Source of the DNA: DATCJA01 sp963814955
GTDB taxonomy: Bacteria; Acidobacteriota; Vicinamibacteria; Vicinamibacterales; UBA2999
Direction of reading: 5' to 3'
Assembly (NCBI GenBank): GCA_963814955.1
Contig: CAWFEX010000008.1
Span: 558,001 to 622,000 of the forward strand
DNA length: 64,000 nt
Below are positions 29,054 to 37,733 of the stretch, in pieces. Below the pieces are notes generated by a model. It ran no database searches. It had not been told where the DNA came from and saw only the letters and a program-made list of their open reading frames with translations. The stretch's first letter is position 1; each line of letters begins with the position of its first letter. Both the position numbers and the translations under genes were made by a program.

Positions 29054-30748
29054 ATGCGGAAGTCTCTCGTGTCGCTGGCTGCGTTCGTCGGCGTTGCGGC
29101 GCTCTTTTCTTCCTCTGCGTCGCTCCAGCAGCCCTCGACTGCTGCTCGGGCTGCCCTGAGCGCCGCCGAAGGGCAGCAGAGGCCGTACGTCGAGGAGCGA
29201 GGCGGTTTCGACATCAGCGGTCCCTACCAGGTTGATCCGAACTGGCCGAAGAAGACGTGGCCGGCACCGGGCTACATCTGGGGCTCGCAGGCCGGCGTCT
29301 ATCCCGAGTCGCCCGACAAGGTGTTTCTCGTCAGCCGCGGCGAGATCGAGCTGCCCAAGGACCTGAAGATCGCACCAAACTTTCCGGGCAACTGGGGCGC
29401 GCTGAATCGCGGCGGCGCCACCGGCGAGGTGCCCGTCTTCCGCAACACCATCCTCATCGTCAATCGCCAGGGCGAGTTGATCGATTCGTGGAAGCAGTGG
29501 GATTCCCTGTTCGAGGGGGGCCGCGGCCCACATCAAATCTACGTGGAGCCGTACGACCCGGAGCGCCACGTCTGGGTCGTGGACGATATGAACCACGTCA
29601 TCCACAAGTTCACGAACGACGGCAAGACGAAGGTCTTCACGCTCGGCGAGATGGGCGTGTTCGGACCCAACGACGATCTGCAGCACTTCAATCGTCCGAC
29701 CATGATTGACTGGCTGCCGGACGGCACCTTCTTCGTCAGTGATGGGTACGCGAACAGCCGCGTGGTCAAGTTCAACAAGAATGGTACGCCGCTGCTCTGG
29801 TGGGGCTCGATGCAGCCGGGCAAGGGCGACGGCGAGTTCACCGTGCCGCACGGAATCGCGGTGGGCGACGACCGCCGCGTATACGTGTCGGACCGGTTCA
29901 ACCGCCGCATCCAGGTGTTCGACGAGAACGGCGTCTTCCTCGACAAGTGGCCGAGCGGCTATTGCCATTCGCTGTCGATGAGCCGCGATCAGCACCTCTG
30001 GTGCTACGACGGCGATCATGAGCAGTTCGTCAAGTTCGACCTCCGCGGGCACATCGAAACCGTCTTCGGCCGTTACGGCACGTATCCCGGTGCCACGTGG
30101 GGCGTGCATCAGATCTCGGCCGATGCTGAAGGCAACATGTACGCCGCGGAAGTCTTCGGCGGCCGCACTCAGAAGTTTGTGCCGAAGCCGAATGCGAACG
30201 CGCGCGACTTGTTCTTCGGCCGCGAGCTCACGCCGAGGACGCCGGTCACGCGGCTCACGACAGCCCGTCCCGCGGTCCCCGCCTCGAGCACTCTGTCAAA
30301 GCCGAATCCGAACACGCCGATTCCGAATTTCGGCGGCACCTGGAGCTTCGACAAGGGGCGCAGCCAAATGGCGGCCAGCGGCGGGATGGGATCGGGTGTG
30401 GCGGAGCCGCCGATTGCGATGACCGTGAAGCAGAGCGCGGGCGAGATCACCATTGCCATGAAGTACGAGTCAGGTAGCGACCGCGCTCGGACGACGACCG
30501 CCGTGTTCACACTCGACGGCAAGATGACCCAGGTGCCCGATCCGGAGGACGCGCGGCCGCAGTACAGCTACAAGCGGATCGCCACCTGGGACGGCGCTCG
30601 GCTGGTGCTTCGCACGATCCACGGATTGAACAACATCCGCGAAGTCTGGGTGCTCGACGGCAGCGATCTGCGCATGCAGCGCGCGGCGCAGACCCCCGGC
30701 GGCGCCGATTCGGCAACGCGCAACTTGATCTACGTCAAGGGTTCCTAG
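29054..30748 (+). CDS. Secreted NHL-repeat (peptidylglycine amidating lyase-like) propeller protein
   Basis: 564-aa exported protein. Signal MRKSLVSLAAFVGVAALFSS; then a six-bladed NHL propeller similar to peptidyl-alpha-hydroxyglycine alpha-amidating lyase: GRGPHQIYVEPYDPERHVWV, FNRPTMIDWLPDGTFFVSDG, FTVPHGIAVGDDRRVYVSDR, WGVHQISADAEGNMYAAEVF. After about residue 400 comes a separate beta-rich domain (GGTWSFDKGRSQM to the end) of the sort found in extracytoplasmic proteins of Acidobacteria. Catalytic activity is not certain. Residues 33-41 (ALSAAEGQQ) are encoded by a dispersed palindrome. Confidence 0.85.
   Translation: MRKSLVSLAAFVGVAALFSSSASLQQPSTAARAALSAAEGQQRPYVEERGGFDISGPYQVDPNWPKKTWPAPGYIWGSQAGVYPESPDKVFLVSRGEIELPKDLKIAPNFPGNWGALNRGGATGEVPVFRNTILIVNRQGELIDSWKQWDSLFEGGRGPHQIYVEPYDPERHVWVVDDMNHVIHKFTNDGKTKVFTLGEMGVFGPNDDLQHFNRPTMIDWLPDGTFFVSDGYANSRVVKFNKNGTPLLWWGSMQPGKGDGEFTVPHGIAVGDDRRVYVSDRFNRRIQVFDENGVFLDKWPSGYCHSLSMSRDQHLWCYDGDHEQFVKFDLRGHIETVFGRYGTYPGATWGVHQISADAEGNMYAAEVFGGRTQKFVPKPNANARDLFFGRELTPRTPVTRLTTARPAVPASSTLSKPNPNTPIPNFGGTWSFDKGRSQMAASGGMGSGVAEPPIAMTVKQSAGEITIAMKYESGSDRARTTTAVFTLDGKMTQVPDPEDARPQYSYKRIATWDGARLVLRTIHGLNNIREVWVLDGSDLRMQRAAQTPGGADSATRNLIYVKGS
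29150..29177. repeat. In-frame CTCAGGG-family palindrome in the NHL gene
   Basis: GCTGCCCT and its complement AGGGCAGC flank GAGCGCCGCCGA. The element adds ALSAAEGQQ just behind the signal peptide without breaking the frame. It is related to the repeats at 44.6, 47.65 and 56.05 kb. Confidence 0.65.
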
Positions 30749-30798
30749 GAAGGACGGACCGCGTAGTCAGCAACACCGGGCGACGTACAAAAAGAAAA

Positions 30799-30828
30799 GG
30801 TCAAAGATGGGAAAACCCACCTTTGACC
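30799..30828. terminator. Bidirectional terminator-like hairpin built from the CCTTTGA repeat
   Basis: GGTCAAAG-A-TGGG pairs with CCCA-C-CTTTGACC around an AAAA loop, exactly between two convergent stop codons (30748 and 30856). Further CCTTTGA-like units run on to 30848. The strand ends are A/T rich, as expected for factor-independent termination. Confidence 0.7.
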
Positions 30829-30855
30829 TTTGACCTTTAACCTTTGCCCTTCGTC

Positions 30856-31929
30856 CTACCGCGAGCTGCTCGTCGTTGTCGGCGCGGCCGCCGGCTTGAT
30901 CGACGCCAGGTACGCCACGATGTTCAGCATGTCGTCCTGCGTCAGGTTGGCGACGATCGGCTTCATCAACTGCGTCATCGGGCCTTTGCGCGTGCCCATC
31001 TTCATGTCCCACATCTGACGCATCATGTAGCTGGGCGAGCGGCTGGCGATCGCTGGAATGTTGACGATGCCCTGGAGCGTTGGTCCATGGCAGAGGCCGC
31101 ACGCAACCGTCTTTCCGCCGCCGTTCGACACGAGCTGCCTGCCCTTCTCGAGACTCCCTACCGGCACGTATGCGACGAACCCCGATCGCGGATTGCGAAC
31201 GGTATTGGCCTGATAGTCGTCTTCGGGCGCCTCGACGATGCGATTGCCGAGCGGCTCGACCGGTTGCTTCCCCTTGATGATGTACATGCCGCCCTGGCCT
31301 TCCAGGTGCGCCTCTGGAATCCTGTCGGCCTCGACCACACGGATCCACGGCCCAGCCGGCATCGCGGCGAAATACTCTGCCGCCTGCTTCATCTCTTCCG
31401 GCGTCATCGCCTTCGCCAGCGCGGACATCGTGTGCGTGTTGGGCTTGCGCGGATCGGCGCTCATCCGCAGGCCGGCAGCGAAGTCCTGGAGGGTCTGAAT
31501 CGTGTACGCAACCGGCTGTCCGGCGGGTGGCGCGTTTTCCGGCCGTCCCTTCGCGTTCGGCAAGTGACAGGAGCCGCAGCCGCGGCCGCGCTCCGCCATC
31601 AGACTTGCGGGACCGTTCTTGATGACCGGCAGCATCGTCGGGTGATCGCCGGGAAACCAGTCGATGACTTCGTGGCCGTCGCGCACGTCCACGAGCGAGT
31701 ACTTCGCAGTGCTTCCGGGAACGGTTAGAGGCTCCGTCTGCGCCTTTGGGTCTTCGTTTGGACGGAGATTCCTGTTCGGAGGCGCCTGAGGATTGGCCTT
31801 GTCGCCCGCCTTGGGCTGCTCGCTATACGCGTATGCCCACAACGGTTCCGGCTGTCCCTGGGCCTGAATGGATGCCACCCACGCTGCGACACACGCAGCA
31901 CCAACCACACCGAGGACGACGCGCTTCAT
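30856..31929 (-). CDS. Periplasmic dihaem c-type cytochrome
   Basis: 357-aa protein with Sec signal MKRVVLGVVGAACVAAWVAS. Two haem c sites: CGSCH (118-122) and CGLCH (277-281), each in a cytochrome c-class-I-like half with a plausible Met ligand (KAMTPEEMKQ; QMWDMKMG). Arrangement and length match dihaem cytochromes found with PQQ or propeller dehydrogenases. Haem domains are separated by a beta-rich insert with GGMYIIKGKQPVEPLG. Presumably it carries electrons for the secreted oxidases nearby; a specific partner is inference. Confidence 0.9.
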   Translation of the reverse strand: MKRVVLGVVGAACVAAWVASIQAQGQPEPLWAYAYSEQPKAGDKANPQAPPNRNLRPNEDPKAQTEPLTVPGSTAKYSLVDVRDGHEVIDWFPGDHPTMLPVIKNGPASLMAERGRGCGSCHLPNAKGRPENAPPAGQPVAYTIQTLQDFAAGLRMSADPRKPNTHTMSALAKAMTPEEMKQAAEYFAAMPAGPWIRVVEADRIPEAHLEGQGGMYIIKGKQPVEPLGNRIVEAPEDDYQANTVRNPRSGFVAYVPVGSLEKGRQLVSNGGGKTVACGLCHGPTLQGIVNIPAIASRSPSYMMRQMWDMKMGTRKGPMTQLMKPIVANLTQDDMLNIVAYLASIKPAAAPTTTSSSR

Positions 31930-31940
31930 ATGCCCTCCCA

Positions 31941-32001
31941 GGTCCGCCTGAAGGCGAACACTACGTGCCTCCTGAGGTCCGGCTAAAGCCGGACACTACG
32001 T
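31941..32001. repeat. Two GTAG-footed palindromes
   Basis: Two same-orientation copies (31941-31965 and 31976-32001), arms GTCCGCC/GGCGAAC and GTCCGGC/GCCGGAC, each ending ACTACGT. They fill the spacer behind the dihaem cytochrome start. Confidence 0.8.
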
Positions 32002-32023
32002 ACTGCGTACTGCATCGCAGATT

Positions 32024-33926
32024 TTACGCCCGCGAGACGGTCGGTACCCACGGATTTTCAGTCCACCCCGGCCCGTGGCGCGCCACCTCTACGTCAATCA
32101 AATACGGCTTTCCGTCCGCCGTATGCCGCCTCGCCCGGCCAAGCGCAGCCTTGAGTTCGGCGGGCGTTCTCGCCTTCTCGCCCTCGACTCCGAAGCCCCT
32201 GGCGATCGACGACATGTCCATGTCGGGCTTGCCAAGATAATCGTGGACGAACTTGTTTACATCGATCGAGCGGCCGGCACCGCCGAGGTTGGCGAGCGCA
32301 CGATTGTGCGGGCCCCCGTACGCGTGATTGTTGTATACGACCACCGTTACAGGCAGTTCCAGCCGCGCCATGTTCCAAAGGGCGGTCGGACCAAAGATGA
32401 ACGAGCCGTCGCCCATGAGGCAGATCACCTGCTTGCCGGGGCGCGCGAGCGAAACGCCGGCGGCTGTTCCGACACCCGAACCCAGATGCGCGGCGTAATA
32501 GAAAAAGAGCTCGCGCCCGCCACGCGGATCGAACTCGAAGCTGTGGGCAATGTCGACCGAACCCGCCTCGTGAACGACGATGGCGTCGCGGTCGGCCCAC
32601 TGCGCGACTTCCCAGGTCACCCGATCCGCCTCGAGCGGACTGCTGTCCCAGTTTGGATTCTTCGACACGAGGGCCCGCATCTGCCGCGCTCTCGCGCTGA
32701 ACGCCCGCACCTCCTCGTGGCGTTCCGCAATGCGCGTCTTGAGCGCCGGCGTCAACAGGTCGCGCACCGCCGCAAGCAGGTCGTCGGTCCCATACGCCAC
32801 ATCCGCTACCAGCGGCGCGGCCGTCGTCATGACGTTGCCGATGCTCGCCGCGTCGTTCCGCATGTCGATGAACGGCGTCCTGCGCGAGACGATTGGCGTG
32901 GCCGAGTTGTGCTGAAGCTTGTTGCCGATGTTGATGACGAGATCCAGGTCCGTTGGATACGCAAGCGACTCGACGCGCCCGCCTGGGACGTTGCCCACCC
33001 ACAGCGGATGCTGCTGCGGAAAGTTCGCGTGCACCTGGCGGGCCTGTGTCACAGGCAGCGCCAGGAGCTCTGCAAGCTCCACCACCTTGTCGAACGCCTT
33101 CGCCTTGTAAATCTCGTCGCCGACGATGAGGTACCGGCCGCCGTGCTTCCACGAGGAGCTTGGCCGCACGCTGCACCTCGACGGGGTTCGGCCTGACGCG
33201 CATCCGCGGGTCAACCTGATCGTGCCGGATGATCTCGGCGCTGAACTTCTCCGAGGTGAAGTCGGAGTGCCAATTCATGTACGTCGGCCCGTACGGCGGC
33301 GTCCATGCGACGCGGAACGCGCGTCGAACGGTCTCAGGAATCTGGCCCGCCGCGCGGGCCGACCATGTGAGCTTCGTCATCGGCTCGGTGAGCTGCTCCT
33401 GCCCCGGGAGCTCCTCGAAGCCGTCGCGCCCCGCCGCCAGCGACTCTTCCGTGCGATAGGAGTAGAAAACGAGCGGCGTCTGTTCCTTCCACGCGTTGAA
33501 CATCTGTCCGAGCGCGTTGGTCAGGCCGACCACTGCGGCCTCCATGACAATGGCCGGCTGGCCGGAGGCTTTGACGTAGCCGGCGGCCATCGCGGCCCCG
33601 GGACCCTCGTGCGGCGTGAGGATGTACTGGAGCTGGGGACGATCGACGAGCGCCTCGTAGAAGTGCGCATCCTCGCTGGCGGAGTTACCGAAGATGTACT
33701 TGACGCCCGAGGCAATCAGCTGCTCGGCGAAGTGCTCGCCGCCTGTGCCCATGAAGACGCGAATGGCCTCGGGCGAGACCGGCGGCCCGCCTGGCGCCTG
33801 CGCCGCCGTGACCGACTCGAGAATCGAGTTTGCCGCAGCCGTTGTGACGCCGGTGGCGACAAGACGGCGCACGAAATCCCGCCGCGAGATGCCGTTGGTC
33901 AGCAGTTGGGCGACAAGTTGTCTCAT
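32024..33926 (-). CDS. Tat-signal-bearing thiamine-diphosphate-dependent enzyme (acetolactate-synthase-like; one apparent frameshift)
   Basis: About 634 aa. The N-terminus MRQLVAQLLTNGISRRDFV carries a Tat motif SRRDFVRR (residues 14-21) before a hydrophobic stretch ending near ILESVTAAQAPG. The core is a ThDP enzyme of the POX/ALS superfamily: activating glutamate in TPHEGPGAAMAAGY, and the cofactor motif GDGSFIFGPTALWN...VVVYNN. The frame shifts near 33134 (CGGCCGGTACC on the minus strand): KLLVEARRP continues as YLIVGDEIYKAKAF; length 3n+1 fits one inserted base. Exported ThDP decarboxylases are rare. A haem c protein gene lies just upstream. Substrate unknown. Confidence 0.85.
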
Positions 33927-33943
33927 AACATTCTCTCAGGCGC

Positions 33944-33995
33944 GTAGGGCGCGGCTTTACGCCGCGCCAGGCGGGCCGTGAAGGCCCGCCCTACG
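33944..33995. repeat. BIME-like pair of inverted GTAG palindromes
   Basis: Hairpin 1 (GTAG, arms GGCGCGGC/GCCGCGCC) and hairpin 2 (arms GGCGGGCC/GGCCCGCC, closing CTAC) stand head to head with 1-2 nt between them. The pair lies between the cytochrome stop and the ThDP gene start. Confidence 0.85.
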
Positions 33996-34005
33996 TGTTC
34001 ATTGC

Positions 34006-34302
34006 CTACTTAAGTCCTCGCGTTTCGCCGAGGAACGAAGCCATCGCATTGATCTCGGCCTCGGTCCAGAGCGCGCCGCGCCCCACCATCCGGTAGAGCG
34101 TGCTCTCCCAGGCCCTCCGGTCCTGCCGGAGCGAGCTCCACATGCTCGCCTGATGGCACTGGAAGCACTTGCGGCCCAGGATTTCTTTCCCGTCCGCGGG
34201 GCCGGCCGTTGCCTGCGCCGGTTTCGGAGCCTGCGCCGGCAGGGACACCGAGTACATGGACACGCACAGGACCAGAGCGGCGGCGCGGATGAGCAGCGAC
34301 AT
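34006..34302 (-). CDS. Small monohaem c-type cytochrome
   Basis: 98-aa exported protein: signal MSLLIRAAALVLCVSMYSVS ending near LPAQAP, one haem site CFQCH (about 46-50), and C-terminal helix EAEINAMASFLGE typical of class-I cytochromes c. Met of LYRMVGRG may be the sixth ligand. It stands first, 79 nt upstream of the Tat-tagged ThDP enzyme on the same strand, so it may accept electrons from an oxidative decarboxylation there; this is inference. A TATACC hexamer lies 9 nt before the ATG (34312-34317). Confidence 0.85.
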   Translation of the reverse strand: MSLLIRAAALVLCVSMYSVSLPAQAPKPAQATAGPADGKEILGRKCFQCHQASMWSSLRQDRRAWESTLYRMVGRGALWTEAEINAMASFLGETRGLK

Positions 34303-34319
34303 GCGGGAAAGGGTATACC

Positions 34320-34381
34320 AAACCGAGGCCTCTGGGCTCAGGGATCAGGATTCGGGGATTTGGTAGGCTATGCCTCGGTTT
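34320..34381. repeat. Inverted repeat AAACCGAGGC / GCCTCGGTTT
   Basis: A perfect 10-nt inverted repeat (34320-34329 and 34372-34381) encloses 42 nt with GGCTCAGGGATCAGGATTC. It adjoins the TATACC element of the cytochrome gene. Origin unknown; it could be a short mobile palindrome. Confidence 0.6.
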
Positions 34382-34397
34382 TCGACCCAGCCCGTAC

Positions 34398-34420
34398 GTA
34401 GTGTCCGGCTTCAGCCGGAC
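34398..34420. repeat. GTAG-footed palindrome
   Basis: GTAG followed by arms GTCCGGC and GCCGGAC around a TTCA-type loop, upstream of the SBP-fold gene at 34477. A partial second copy (GGTCAGCCGGAC) follows at 34431-34443. Confidence 0.8.
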
Positions 34421-34476
34421 CGTCGGAAGACGGTCAGCCGGACCCTCGGCACGCCGTTAACGAGGAGAAACAACCC

Positions 34477-35398
34477 ATGGGAGCAGTGCAGGAAGCCACC
34501 AGGCGCAAAACGAAGGTTGCCGTCATGAACGCGGTCCACGACCTGCCGGTGCTGGTCGCACGCGACAAGGGCTACTTCAGGGACGAGGGGCTCGACATCG
34601 AGTTCGTGACGACGCCGGGCATGGCGCAGGTCACCACGTCCCACACGGTGAAGTTCGACACCGTGTTCGATCGGCCGCTGGATTCGGTCTACAACGAAGG
34701 CGGCATCGACCAGTACCGCATGTGCGAATGGGGAATCATGAAGCGCGCCGTCGAGGCCGACACCGAAGGGCGTCGCCGCCGGAAGATTGTGGCCCTCGGC
34801 GCCTCCATGTCGAAGTTCGCCATCGTCGTGGACAAGGGATCCAGCATCTACGAGCCCGAGATGCTCAAGGACAAGCTGATTTCCGTGACGCCGAACAACG
34901 GATCGCATTTCACGATGCTGAAGATGGTCGAAGGCTTTCTCGAACCGCAGCACGTGAAAACGATCAACGCCGGCTCGATGCCGAAGCGGATGGAGGCGTT
35001 GCGGCGTGGCGAAGTGGCGGCGGTCGTCCTGATGGAGCCATGGATCAGCGTCGCGCAGAAGGAAGGGCTGCGCATCCTCATCGAGTCGCATTCAACCCGC
35101 AGCGAGGCGGCATCGGACGACGTCGACGGTGCGACGCTGGCGGCGATGTTCAGGGCACAGGCGCGCGCAGTCGCGGACATCGAGCAAGACCCGACACCGT
35201 ACGTGAATTACCTGATCGCCGAGACTGGCGGCCGTCTCGAGGCGAAAGACTTTCAGACGTGGCGACTGCTGCATGCGCCCGCCGCAGCCGTACACGCGCG
35301 AGCGGTTCGACGATACGTACAACTGGACCGTCAAATGGAACATGACCGTGCCGGGAGCGACGTACGAGAACACGGTCGACAACAGAGCCTGGACGTAA
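34477..35398 (+). CDS. NMT1/THI5-like periplasmic-binding-fold protein without signal peptide (one apparent frameshift)
   Basis: About 307 aa. The fold is the SBP type of NMT1/TauA proteins (KTKVAVMNAVHDLPVLVARD, GYFRDEGLDIEFVTTPG, EVAAVVLMEPWISVAQKEG). It lacks any export signal, so a cytosolic role is likely; the related family includes 4,5-dihydroxyphthalate decarboxylase and HMP-synthase-like proteins. GAGGAGAAACAACCC precedes the ATG. Near 35272 (CTGCTGCATGCG) one extra base shifts the frame; the corrected chain ends RPPQPYTRERF...NRAWT at the TAA of 35396-35398. Read literally, the frame runs to 35445 with an unlike basic tail. The length 3n+1 supports the correction. Confidence 0.7.
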
Positions 35399-35549
35399 CC
35401 ACGAAGGCACGAAGGATACGATGCCTGTTGACGCGCAGAATGTAGAGCGCAGGCTTAACCTGCGCCCCTACGCTGCGACCGCAGCTACGGTCAACTCCGT
35501 GTCTCTGTGGCCCGTGATCGATCAGGAGAAACCTTCGTGCGCTTCGTGG
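35399..35549. repeat. Intergenic composite: CACGAAGG array, GTAG palindrome, CTCCGTG piece, CTTCGTGG array
   Basis: Behind the TAA come ACCACGAAGGCACGAAGG, then a GTAG palindrome (35442-35471, arms GCGCAGG/CCTGCGC), an ACTCCGTGTCTCTGTGG piece, and CTTCGTGCGCTTCGTGGTT. The first and last arrays are inverted copies of each other. No gene is present. Confidence 0.75.
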
Positions 35550-36521
35550 TTAATTTCGTTTGACGAACGTCTCCTCGAAGAGTCCCGTCCACTTTTGTGA
35601 TTCGTCGAGCACGCGGACGGGATCAACCTGAAGGATCCTGACTCCAGCCAGCGGTGAGATGACCTTCGTGTTGCTGGGCACGTAGTCCATGTTGACGAAC
35701 GACTGCTGCGCCTCTTCGCTCAAGAGGTACTCGTAGAAGAGGAGCGCCGCCTTCGGATGCGGCGCGCGCCGCGCCACGCCAACAGCATTCGAGCGTGCGA
35801 TGGCCGGCTCGAGCGCGAACCAGTCGATCGGCGCGCCTTTCTTCTTCGCCTGCTCGGGCATGTAGTTGTAGACCGTCAGCGCGATGGGGATTTCGCCGGA
35901 AATGACCAGGTTGTTCAGGAGCGTGTGACCGAGGCGCACCGAGACGCCGTTGTGCGATGCCAGGTCGCGGAAGAATCCGAGGCCCTTGTCGCCGCCGCCC
36001 ATCACATCCACGACGGACGCGAACCAGTCCTGATCCTTGGCTTCAATTCCCAGCCTTCCCTTCCATTTCTGGTCGAGCAGGTCACCGTAGCTTCGGGGAA
36101 GCTCTTCGCGCTTCAAGAGCTTCGTGTTGTACGCCTGCACCCAAACTGACAGCAACGTCGCCGCCCACTGTTTGTGCGGGGGCACGGACCCGGGCTGCAG
36201 ATCGCGGTGCACCGGGGAGTCGATCGGCAGCAGAATCTCCTCGCGCGCGAGCGCTTCCATTTCAGGTGAGCCGAAGTGAATCACGTCGACATCGTGCCGC
36301 CCGGCGGCGGCCTCGGCCATCGTGCGCTGCAGGACTCGATCGGTTCCCGCCCGCCAGACCGTGACCTTGACGCCGTGCTTCGATTCGAAGGGCTGAAGGA
36401 GAGTGGGAAGATCCTTCTCGGCGATCGTGGTGTAGAGCGTCAGCGCCCTTTCATGCGAGGCTGCGGGCGGTGCTGAGTTTTGGGTGCTGCAGGCGGTGGC
36501 GAAGACCGCCAGAACGATCAA
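35550..36521 (-). CDS. Extracellular solute-binding lipoprotein 1 (Fe3+/AfuA-type)
   Basis: About 323 aa. The likely start is TTG at 36521, giving a lipoprotein signal MIVLAVFATACSTQ with lipobox ATAC. The mature part is a type-II binding protein of the iron/2-aminoethylphosphonate family: ALTLYTTIAEKDLPTLLQPF, KVTVWRAGTDRVLQRTMAEA, LSVWVQAYNTKLLKREELP, GHTLLNNLVISGEIPIALTVYNY, GVARRAPHPKAALLFYEYLL. It is the last gene of the big minus-strand block and is a paralogue of the two other binding proteins there. The start is uncertain because a CACGAAGAA array overlaps the region and no ribosome-binding site is seen. Confidence 0.82.
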   Translation of the reverse strand: MIVLAVFATACSTQNSAPPAASHERALTLYTTIAEKDLPTLLQPFESKHGVKVTVWRAGTDRVLQRTMAEAAAGRHDVDVIHFGSPEMEALAREEILLPIDSPVHRDLQPGSVPPHKQWAATLLSVWVQAYNTKLLKREELPRSYGDLLDQKWKGRLGIEAKDQDWFASVVDVMGGGDKGLGFFRDLASHNGVSVRLGHTLLNNLVISGEIPIALTVYNYMPEQAKKKGAPIDWFALEPAIARSNAVGVARRAPHPKAALLFYEYLLSEEAQQSFVNMDYVPSNTKVISPLAGVRILQVDPVRVLDESQKWTGLFEETFVKRN

Positions 36522-36597
36522 CCACGAAGAACACGAAGAATACGAATGTTTACCTGTGCTTCGTGACCTTCGCGTCCTTCGTGCCCTTCGTGGTTCA
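36521..36597. repeat. CACGAAGAA array with inverted partner
   Basis: ACCACGAAGAACACGAAGAA (36521-36540) faces a 9-nt periodic CTTCGTGAC/CTTCGCGTC/CTTCGTGCC/CTTCGTGG array (36566-36594). The pair spans the junction of two binding-protein genes and can fold into a long hairpin. Confidence 0.75.
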
Positions 36598-37662
36598 GAA
36601 TCCCGCACCGAAGAGGTCCGTGTACAGATTCTTCCACTTGTCGTACTCGTCGATGGAGACGCGCGCATCGACGAACGTCATCGGCACCTTGTTGAGCGGC
36701 GTATCGACCTTCCTGCTCGTCGGCACGAACTCGCGATCGGCGATGATCTTCTGCCCTTCCTCGCTCAACTCGAAGTCGTAGAAAAGCAGCGCTGCGTGCG
36801 GGTGGGGCGCCTGCTTCGCCACACCGACCCCGTTCGGCCTGGCGATTGCGTTGCCGATCGTGAACCAGTCGATTGGCGCGCCTTCTCTACGCAACTGCTC
36901 GGCCTTGTAGTTGTAGACGGTGAGCGCCAGCGGTACCTCCCCCGACGCGACGAGCTGCGTGAGCAGCGTATGGCCCTTCCGAACCGAGACGCCGTTGGCT
37001 GCCGTAATCTGCCGGAACACTTTACTCGCCCGCTCCTCGCCGATCTCGCCATAGATGCCGGCCAGCCAGTCCGAATCTTCCTGTTCGATGCCCAGCCGGC
37101 CCTTCCACCTTGGATCGGTGAGATCGTCCCACGTCTTCGGCAGCTCCTCTTTCTTCACGAGCTTCGTGTTGTACGCCTGCACGAACACGTTCAGTCGCGT
37201 GCCCACCCATTCGCCGTGCGGACGGATGGCCGGCGCGATCAAGTCGGCGTGATACGGACTCTTGACGAGCTGCAGAATCTGTTCGCGCGACAGCGACTCC
37301 AGCTCCGGTCCGTTCGTCTCGACGACATCGACAGTATGGCGACCGGCGCGCGCTTCCTGCAGGGCGCGATTGAGAACGGCCTCGGAACCGGCGCGCCAGA
37401 TGCTGGCCTTTATGCCGTATTTCTTCTCGTAGGCTTCGACGACGGGACCGAGGTCGGTTGTTTGTGCGGACGTATAAATCGTGATCTCGCCTTCGCGCTT
37501 CGCGCCCTCGATGAGCCGCTGCGTGCGGTCCTGGCCCTCATATAGAGCGAGATCGGCAGCAGTCGCCCTGCTTGCGGATGGCGTGGACGTCGATCCGCAG
37601 CCGGCGATCACCAGGGTGGAGACAACGACGAGAAGAGCCGCCTGAAGGTGTCTGCTTTTCAT
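36595..37662 (-). CDS. Extracellular solute-binding lipoprotein 2 (Fe3+/AfuA-type)
   Basis: 355 aa. Signal MKSRHLQAALLVVVSTLVIAGC with lipobox VIAGC; the ATG at 37662 is preferred over a GTG one codon earlier. Fold landmarks: GEITIYTSAQTTDLGPVVEA, KASIWRAGSEAVLNRALQEA, LNVFVQAYNTKLVKKEELPK, GHTLLTQLVASGEVPLALTVYNYK, GVAKQAPHPHAALLFYDFEL. About half of the residues match the neighbouring binding proteins. It would feed the single permease/ATPase pair at 44.7-47.7 kb. The ligand is unknown; the conserved YNY could stand in for the Tyr pair that binds iron in FbpA, but other anions are equally possible. Confidence 0.88.
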   Translation of the reverse strand: MKSRHLQAALLVVVSTLVIAGCGSTSTPSASRATAADLALYEGQDRTQRLIEGAKREGEITIYTSAQTTDLGPVVEAYEKKYGIKASIWRAGSEAVLNRALQEARAGRHTVDVVETNGPELESLSREQILQLVKSPYHADLIAPAIRPHGEWVGTRLNVFVQAYNTKLVKKEELPKTWDDLTDPRWKGRLGIEQEDSDWLAGIYGEIGEERASKVFRQITAANGVSVRKGHTLLTQLVASGEVPLALTVYNYKAEQLRREGAPIDWFTIGNAIARPNGVGVAKQAPHPHAALLFYDFELSEEGQKIIADREFVPTSRKVDTPLNKVPMTFVDARVSIDEYDKWKNLYTDLFGAGF

Positions 37663-37674
37663 CACGCAACCTTC

Positions 37675-37698
37675 GTCCGGCTGCGCCGGACACTACGT
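37675..37698. repeat. GTAG-footed palindrome (inverted)
   Basis: Arms GTCCGGC and GCCGGAC around TGC, closing with ACTACGTA, between the bicupin and binding-protein 2 genes. Confidence 0.75.
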
Positions 37699-37733
37699 AA
37701 TCCCGCTGAAGCGTGCGCTCTACATCCGCCGTT

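Noticed and set aside
34477..35445. Literal reading of the SBP-fold gene to 35445
   Set aside because: The last ~55 residues turn basic and unlike the family, while a one-base correction gives a natural end at 35398.
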